10,913 bases of DNA from Thermoplasmata archaeon (GTDB lineage Archaea > Thermoplasmatota > Thermoplasmata > Thermoplasmatales > Thermoplasmataceae): contig JAJZXT010000002.1 of the NCBI GenBank assembly GCA_021806355.1, positions 1 to 10,913 on the forward strand, in the 5' to 3' direction. Position numbers and translations under genes: made by a program. Position 1 is the stretch's first letter, and the number at the start of each line of letters is the position of its first letter. Below are positions 6,118-10,913 of this stretch, in pieces. The notes beneath the pieces are model-generated. The model worked only from the letters and a program-made list of their open reading frames with translations. It searched no databases and was not told the origin of the DNA.

Positions 6118-8805
6118 ATGATCATAAGATCGCTGCACCTTGAATCATTCCTTTCGCATGATGATACAACGATAGAATTTGACAACGGTGTAAACGTAAT
6201 CGTCGGAAAGAACGGGGCGGGAAAATCGTCGATATTTGAGGGAATAAAGTTTGCCCTTTTTGGCATGCAGAGGGGAAACAGGGATCTCTTGCAATATGGG
6301 AAGAAGCATGGGATCGCAAGGCTTGTTTTCAAGCTTGGGGAAAACGTGTATACGGTTGAAAGAACGCTTGAGATGGTCGGAAGCAGGATAGAAACGAAGG
6401 GTGCAATCCTGAAGAGCGAAGATACCGTATTGGGGGAAGGTGCCATTTCAGTTTCCAGAGAGATTGCCAGGATAATTGGCGTTTCCGATGAAGTTTTCAT
6501 GAATTCGGTGTTTATCGAACAGGGGCAGATAGATTCGCTCATAATGAAGCAGAAAAGCAAGAGGCTCGATCTGTTCAACGAGATTCTGGGGCTGCAGAAT
6601 CTGCAGAAGGTATTCGAGAAGCTCAATGATTTAAGGAAAAATATTGAATTGAATATAAATGCGAGCGAACCGCTGGAGGAGATATACAGACAGGACGAAA
6701 AAAGGGTAGATGAGATTGACGGGTCAATAAGGGAAATCGTGAGCCAGGTAGCAAAAGAGAATGAAAGGTACAAGGAGTCGCAGAAGGCAGTGACCGAACT
6801 GGAAAAGAAAGTCAAGGAACTCAATGAAAAGAAGAATACTCTGGCGAAACTGGATACCGAAATCAGGCAGCATAAAAGGAGAATGGATCAGCTTACTGGA
6901 AAGATCAACCAGCAGGAGAAAGAACTCGAGGAAAATGCAAGGCTGGAGGCTGAGTTAATATCACTGGAAAATGAAAGGAGATACAGATTCCGGGAACAGA
7001 TAAAAAGGTACATTTTCAACAGCGGAAATCTTGAGGTTCTGCAAAAGGATATAGAAGAAATCCGGAAAACAATCAAGGATGCGGAGAACCGGGAATCAAG
7101 GATGATGGAATTGAATCCAGCCAACGAGGAATACCTGAAGCTTGAAAAAGATTCAAATGAGCTGGCAGAATGGATTCAGCGAAACTCAGAGGGCAGGATA
7201 TCATTCTCCAACAAGAATGCCATTCTCGCAGACAGAAGGAACCAGCTAACCAGGAATATTAACGATTTGAAAGCAATTTCCGGAAAAATTTCCACGAAAC
7301 TTTCCATTGACTCACCGGATACCGGAAAACTTAACAGGAAAAGGGAAGAGCTTAATTCCGAAAACGAACGGCTGATAAGGGAAAGATCAAACGCAGAGAA
7401 TGTCATACAGAGTTCAAGAAGGGAGATCGGTGAAATTGCCGGGAAAATGAAAATGCTCGTGGACACGAACGAATGCCCGGTCTGCAAACAGCCCCTCACA
7501 GAAAATCACAGAAGAGATATCATTGAGGAATACCGTAACAGGGAGGCTGAGCTCAAATCGGCGATTGCAGGTTCGGAAAGCTTCATGGCAGCGGCAGGCA
7601 CCAAGATTTCAAAGATTAGAGAATTGCTGGATTTCATTAACAACGAGGTTTTGGGAAAGCTTTCATCACTGGAAGGAAAGAATCTTGAACTCACAAAGGA
7701 GATTGATTCCATATCAGCAGAACTGGATAAACTGAAGGGCAGTTTTGAAACTTATAATGCAAGGGATGATGAGTTGGCGAAAACAAGGGATAACCTGAAG
7801 AAATTAGAAGGTAAATGGAAGGAATATGCACGCCTCAAGGTACTCAGCGATTCATTTGACATGAAAGGAATCAGGGAAAAGGAATCCAATAAAAACCAGA
7901 AGATTTCTGAAATCATGAAAGAAAACGCCAATATTGCAGAAGAAACAGGTTTCATTCCATCCCATGAAGACATAGAAACCTCCGGAATGGCGGAAAGAAA
8001 GATTGAAGCAATCAAGAAAAAAATTGGCGGCATAGAGGAACAGAGAAAAAACATCCTTTCAGACAAGAAAGAACTGGATGATACGAATCAGGAACTGGAG
8101 AAGAGGAATAAGGAATACGGGGCAATTTCTGCCGATGTCAATCTTCTGAGCAGTGCAGAGCAGGATCTTGCATTGCAGCGCGAAGCATCAAAGTCAATAA
8201 ACGAGTCGATCACAAGGCTGGTAACAAGAAAAGAAGGGGAAAGCAGGGAACTGGACAGAATAAAATTGAAGATGGAAGAAAACAGCGGGAAAATTGCGAT
8301 GCTCAACAACCTTAGAAAAAGTTTAACGCATCTGGAAAAGCTCATTCCCGCATTCAGGAGGGATGGGCTTCCAAGGCTGATAAGAATAAGGTCTTCCCAA
8401 TTCATTACAAATATGACAACGGAACTGATGTCCCATTTCAACCTGTCGGTTGAGGGCGTCAAGGTAACGGAGGATCTGGACATAGAGGTATTCCAGAACG
8501 GTTCGGTAAAGGAGCTTCAGCAGTTGAGTGGTGGTGAAAGAACAGCCGTTGCAATAGCCCTGAGAATGGCCATGGCAAAATACCTCATATCAAACATCAG
8601 TGTCTTATTGATGGACGAGCCCACGAACTTTCTCGACGAGGACAGGCGCAATGACCTGAAAGACATCATCTCCTATTCCCTCAGGGATGAGGGCATCGTG
8701 CCGCAACTCATTGTAATAACGCATCATACTGAACTTAATACCGCTGCAGACATATCTTACACGGTTGAGAGCAGGAATGGTGTATCGAGAATTCTGCCCT
8801 CCTGA
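6118..8805 (+). CDS. rad50: Rad50, ABC-type ATPase of the Mre11-Rad50 complex
   Basis: Rad50 is the SMC-like ATPase that clamps DNA ends and gates Mre11. The 895 residues show the full architecture. The N-terminal ATPase half has Walker A GKNGAGKSS (30-38) and a Q-loop region at IEQGQID (133-139). Long heptad-rich coiled coils fill about 165-445 and 465-740. Between them lies the zinc hook CPVC (Cys453, Cys456), through which two molecules dimerise. The C-terminal ATPase half has signature LSGGE (803-807), Walker B LLMDEP (830-835), D-loop FLDE (838-841) and the H-loop His at ITHH (867-870). Length is typical of archaeal members. The ATG at 6118 follows the mre11 stop with no gap; AGGAGG at 6105-6110 gives a strong ribosome binding site seven bases away. 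It is the last gene of the cluster, followed by a T-run/A-run element. Confidence 0.98.
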   Translation: MIIRSLHLESFLSHDDTTIEFDNGVNVIVGKNGAGKSSIFEGIKFALFGMQRGNRDLLQYGKKHGIARLVFKLGENVYTVERTLEMVGSRIETKGAILKSEDTVLGEGAISVSREIARIIGVSDEVFMNSVFIEQGQIDSLIMKQKSKRLDLFNEILGLQNLQKVFEKLNDLRKNIELNINASEPLEEIYRQDEKRVDEIDGSIREIVSQVAKENERYKESQKAVTELEKKVKELNEKKNTLAKLDTEIRQHKRRMDQLTGKINQQEKELEENARLEAELISLENERRYRFREQIKRYIFNSGNLEVLQKDIEEIRKTIKDAENRESRMMELNPANEEYLKLEKDSNELAEWIQRNSEGRISFSNKNAILADRRNQLTRNINDLKAISGKISTKLSIDSPDTGKLNRKREELNSENERLIRERSNAENVIQSSRREIGEIAGKMKMLVDTNECPVCKQPLTENHRRDIIEEYRNREAELKSAIAGSESFMAAAGTKISKIRELLDFINNEVLGKLSSLEGKNLELTKEIDSISAELDKLKGSFETYNARDDELAKTRDNLKKLEGKWKEYARLKVLSDSFDMKGIREKESNKNQKISEIMKENANIAEETGFIPSHEDIETSGMAERKIEAIKKKIGGIEEQRKNILSDKKELDDTNQELEKRNKEYGAISADVNLLSSAEQDLALQREASKSINESITRLVTRKEGESRELDRIKLKMEENSGKIAMLNNLRKSLTHLEKLIPAFRRDGLPRLIRIRSSQFITNMTTELMSHFNLSVEGVKVTEDLDIEVFQNGSVKELQQLSGGERTAVAIALRMAMAKYLISNISVLLMDEPTNFLDEDRRNDLKDIISYSLRDEGIVPQLIVITHHTELNTAADISYTVESRNGVSRILPS

Positions 8806-8822
8806 TTTTTTCGCACAAAAAA
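8806..8822 (+). terminator. Candidate terminator after rad50 (T6 run with A6 complement)
   Basis: A run of six T begins immediately after the rad50 TGA and is followed, after CGCAC, by six A. Oligo-T tracts on the coding strand are the usual intrinsic stop signal for archaeal RNA polymerase. The symmetry lets the element act on either strand, although the A-T stem itself would be weak. It separates the repair operon from the glycosyltransferase gene, which has its own TATA-like box. Confidence 0.45.
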
Positions 8823-8852
8823 GATACTATTCAGGGACGCATTGCATAGAAG

Positions 8853-8861
8853 ATATTTTAT
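8853..8861 (+). promoter_or_regulatory. TATA-like box for the glycosyltransferase gene
   Basis: ATATTTTAT is centred at about 8857, which predicts initiation near 8883, a few bases before the TTG start at 8891. A second AT-rich run, TTATAT at 8868-8873, is too close to the start to give a leadered message. This supports transcription separate from the repair operon, but AT-rich matches are not strong evidence. Confidence 0.35.
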
Positions 8862-8890
8862 GCTGAATTATATCACACATTGGAAGGCAA

Positions 8891-9562
8891 TTGGAACAGG
8901 GGACGCTAAGCATCATAATTCCGACAATGAATGAAGAGAAGACCATAGGGCAGGTAATAGACAGCCTCAGTTATCTCTCTCCAAAGGAAATTATTGTCGT
9001 GGACACAAATTCAAAAGACAAGACAAGGGAAATAGCCAGAGAGAAGGGTGCAGTGGTCATAGAAGAGCCCAGAAGGGGTTATGGCGTTGCTTACAAGACG
9101 GGGATTCCAAGGAGCACAGGTGAACTGGTCCTCTGCCTGGACGGGGACGGCACTTACCCTTCGGAAATTGTAGGAACACTGATTGAACTTCTGAGGATCA
9201 ATGATGTTGATTTTATTTCATGTGACAGGATGACACTGAGAAACCAGAATTCTTATACCAATCTCCATTATATTGGGAATAGTGTCCTTAACCTGTCAAT
9301 ATTTCTTTTATACGGATTCCATGTAGTTGACTCCCAGAGTGGAATGTGGCTGTTCAGGCGCGAGATTTACAACAAGATGGTGCGTCTCAGTGATGGGATG
9401 TCCTTCTCTCAGGATATAAAGATAGAGGCACTTATTCGCGGTACGATGATAGAGGTTCCAATCAGATATGGCCTAAGGATCACGAAACCGAAACTCAATA
9501 CATGGCATGACGGGTTCGCCAACCTTTTCGCAATCTTCACCAGCATGGTGAACAGAAGATAG
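8891..9562 (+). CDS. Family 2 glycosyltransferase, dolichol-phosphate-mannosyltransferase-like
   Basis: This 223-residue GT-A fold enzyme probably transfers a sugar from a nucleotide donor to a polyprenyl or dolichyl phosphate, or to a growing glycan, at the cytoplasmic membrane face. Visible GT2 motifs are IIPTMNEE (9-16), VVDTNSKDKT (37-45), RGYGVAYKTG (62-71), the metal-binding LDGDG (83-87, DxD at 84-86) followed by TYP, DSQSGM (147-152), and SQDIKIE (173-179), where the Asp is the likely catalytic-base position. It ends without the C-terminal membrane helices found in some relatives. The spacing of DxD and the DSQSG motif is as in the DPM1-like group; the sugar and acceptor cannot be told. 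The start is TTG 8891, the only usable start after the in-frame stop at 8864, since the next ATG falls inside the PTMNEE motif. A GGAAGG at 8882-8887 is close for a ribosome binding site. The next gene encodes a sequon-rich surface protein. Confidence 0.88.
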   Translation: MEQGTLSIIIPTMNEEKTIGQVIDSLSYLSPKEIIVVDTNSKDKTREIAREKGAVVIEEPRRGYGVAYKTGIPRSTGELVLCLDGDGTYPSEIVGTLIELLRINDVDFISCDRMTLRNQNSYTNLHYIGNSVLNLSIFLLYGFHVVDSQSGMWLFRREIYNKMVRLSDGMSFSQDIKIEALIRGTMIEVPIRYGLRITKPKLNTWHDGFANLFAIFTSMVNRR

Positions 9563-9718
9563 AAAACGGCCAAAATGCCCCAGTTGAGATGAACATTACA
9601 TGAAAAAGCATGTTTGTTGAGATAGATAAAATATAGAGAAGAGAATCGTTTGGATTTGGGTAATATAACTATACAATTACTAATGAAATATGACCATGTC
9701 ACTATATATCACACTACA

Positions 9719-9736
9719 TTTATATAGGGGGGGGGG
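9719..9736 (+). promoter_or_regulatory. TATA box followed by a G10 tract
   Basis: TTTATATA (9719-9726) is centred about 28 bp ahead of ATG 9751 and runs straight into ten consecutive G (9727-9736), filling the space where open-complex formation and initiation would occur. A further TATA-like run, CTATATATC, lies at 9702-9710. The 170 bp between the glycosyltransferase stop and this element contain only AT-rich sequence and a small hairpin (ACATG 9598-9602 with CATGT 9609-9613). The TATA call fits a leaderless or nearly leaderless transcript; the role of the G tract is unknown. Confidence 0.5.
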
Positions 9737-9750
9737 TGAATATCGTCACA

Positions 9751-10913
9751 ATGAAAGAGGTAAAAAGCCATCTAAATATAGACACGGTGAAGGGAAAGAT
9801 GCACTCTCTCCTTGAATCGGCTAAGAAAAGAAAACGCACTACGTTTGCACTGGTTGCGGCCATTGTAATGATCGGTTCTGTTGGTTTGTATATCACATAT
9901 ACACATTCCACGCAATACCATTCCGGAATACCGGTGAATATATCTGTTAGATTCACAGGCACACCACCGGGAATAGCACCTTTTGTCAACGGTTCAACGA
10001 ATATAAAGGAGTATTACAACAGCCAGAACGTGTTTTTCTCACTCATATCTGACATACCGATGGGGTTGAATCTAACTCCTGAGGGTAAACTTGTCAACAT
10101 GACCAACGTGAACATGACAAACAATCCATATGTGGTATCTATAATGACCGGAAGAGGTTCATCAAACGGGAACTTCTCATCATACCTTGGAACTAATTTA
10201 TTCAATATAGCAAGGCAATGGAGGGCAAGCGGAATATCCAACCGGAGCGAGGTATCGGTAATGCTTCAGGCTGAATATTCATTCATCGTCAATGGAACAA
10301 TATATGAATACAGATATTACAACAATATAGCATATTCACCGTTCAATGCAGTTTTCAACGATATGCAGGCATTCAGGACAAGTATAACTGCACCATCGAT
10401 CTCATTGAAATCACAGATATTCTTCAACCTTTCCCATCCTTCATATGTCGGGCCATTCAACATTACCCTTCTTCACGATAAAAGGTTGTTAAGCAAGGCG
10501 CACACCGGCGGGATTATCGGAGAACCTGGTGGTAATTGTGGACCGAATTCTTATATTCCTGATTGCTGCCCGAATTATTACAAGACCAACGGTACTATCG
10601 TACAATCCATAACAGAGAAATCGTGGACTGGCATTCTCCCGCTCGCAATAGCTACAATGAAACTGCCATCTAACTCAGAATTTGAAGTTTCATATACTGA
10701 TGTAGGTGCGGTAAATGACATGCATTTCAACACAGCCGAAGCGTGCCAAGTTAACGATGTCAATACGCAAATAGAGGATTCCACATCCGGATCATTTAAT
10801 ACTGGGAGTATGACCAGTTTAAGCAGCATATTGACCGACCAACCCGTTATGAATGGGAGTCAATCCATCGCATATCTTCCAAGCGTTACATTTACTGCCA
10901 CAGAATTTCGCGA
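9751..10913 (+). CDS. Large single-anchor extracytoplasmic glycoprotein, 3' end beyond the window
   Basis: I do not recognise the family. From ATG 9751 the frame is open for 387 complete codons and runs off the right edge. A Lys/Arg-rich cytoplasmic tail (about 1-30, ending KKRKRT) precedes one membrane segment (about 31-50: FALVAAIVMIGSVGLYITY). By the positive-inside rule everything after it should lie outside the cell. The outside part is rich in Asn, Ser, Thr, Tyr and Phe and poor in charge, with twelve N-x-S/T sequons at Asn63, 80, 107, 116, 121, 141, 164, 181, 226, 237, 280 and 368. A Cys group (C263, C272, C273) with a single C332 may form disulfides. No peptidase, pilin or binding motif is visible. 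Start: the ATG has a TATA box at suitable distance; an in-frame GTG at 9736, formed by the end of the G10 tract, would add five residues. It is likely a surface glycoprotein of a wall-less archaeon, perhaps a binding or adhesion protein. Confidence 0.75.
   Translation, partial: MKEVKSHLNIDTVKGKMHSLLESAKKRKRTTFALVAAIVMIGSVGLYITYTHSTQYHSGIPVNISVRFTGTPPGIAPFVNGSTNIKEYYNSQNVFFSLISDIPMGLNLTPEGKLVNMTNVNMTNNPYVVSIMTGRGSSNGNFSSYLGTNLFNIARQWRASGISNRSEVSVMLQAEYSFIVNGTIYEYRYYNNIAYSPFNAVFNDMQAFRTSITAPSISLKSQIFFNLSHPSYVGPFNITLLHDKRLLSKAHTGGIIGEPGGNCGPNSYIPDCCPNYYKTNGTIVQSITEKSWTGILPLAIATMKLPSNSEFEVSYTDVGAVNDMHFNTAEACQVNDVNTQIEDSTSGSFNTGSMTSLSSILTDQPVMNGSQSIAYLPSVTFTATEFR

Noticed and set aside
6039..6824. 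261-codon frame on the minus strand
   Set aside because: It lies wholly over mre11-rad50 coding sequence and gives a Ser/Phe/Ile-rich product, the expected antisense shadow of Glu/Lys-rich coiled-coil DNA. Both sense genes show full motif sets.
2422..8805. Interpretation of the cluster as a novel defence system
   Set aside because: HerA and NurA-like proteins do occur in phage defence, but here all four genes carry the standard motifs of the housekeeping archaeal resection cluster and are linked in the usual way to mre11 and rad50.
9720..10829. Three minus-strand frames under the right-hand end
   Set aside because: They are shadows of the open + strand frame from 9751, which has a coherent anchor, sequons and Cys cluster and simply lacks a stop because it runs past the window edge.

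Overview
The window reads as chromosomal DNA from an acidophilic euryarchaeon of the Thermoplasmata, most likely Thermoplasmatales. The signs are a contiguous NurA-HerA-Mre11-Rad50 repair cluster, Arg codons that are mostly AGG/AGA with frequent ATA for Ile, TATA-like boxes about 26 bp upstream of start codons with little or no leader, and an envelope protein with a single N-terminal membrane anchor and many N-glycosylation sequons. The lineage call is inference; the archaeal call is strong.

Layout, all recognised genes on the + strand: (1) 1-441, an orphan AT-rich frame that may continue upstream of the window. (2) 442-1253, about 810 bp with no normal-sized gene. It holds a possible 49-residue membrane peptide gene (575-724), a coding-like but broken frame on the minus strand (983-1192), and inverted and direct repeats just ahead of the next gene. 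(3) 1254-2354, a polytopic membrane metalloprotease of the site-2 protease (M50) family with HELGH and an NxMP...LDG motif. (4) 2422-8805, four genes packed almost without gaps: nurA, herA, mre11, rad50. (5) 8891-9562, a family 2 glycosyltransferase resembling dolichol-phosphate mannosyltransferases. (6) 9751 to the right edge, the N-terminal part of a large single-anchor extracytoplasmic protein with 12 visible N-x-S/T sequons, cut by the window end.

The repair cluster is the functional core. HerA (hexameric DNA translocase) and NurA (nuclease) form one machine for 5'-strand resection at double-strand breaks. Mre11 (nuclease) and Rad50 (ABC-type ATPase with zinc hook) bind and open the ends. 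Overlapping or abutting reading frames and a TATA-like box upstream of nurA suggest one co-regulated transcript, ending near a T6/A6 element after rad50. The glycosyltransferase and the sequon-rich protein appear to be separate transcription units concerned with the cell envelope.

I found no CRISPR array, tRNA, rRNA, complete insertion sequence or clear novel multi-gene system. The points most worth a second look are a G10 tract between the TATA box and start codon of the surface protein, a GDHD in place of GNHD in Mre11, and the decayed or small-gene content of 442-1253.
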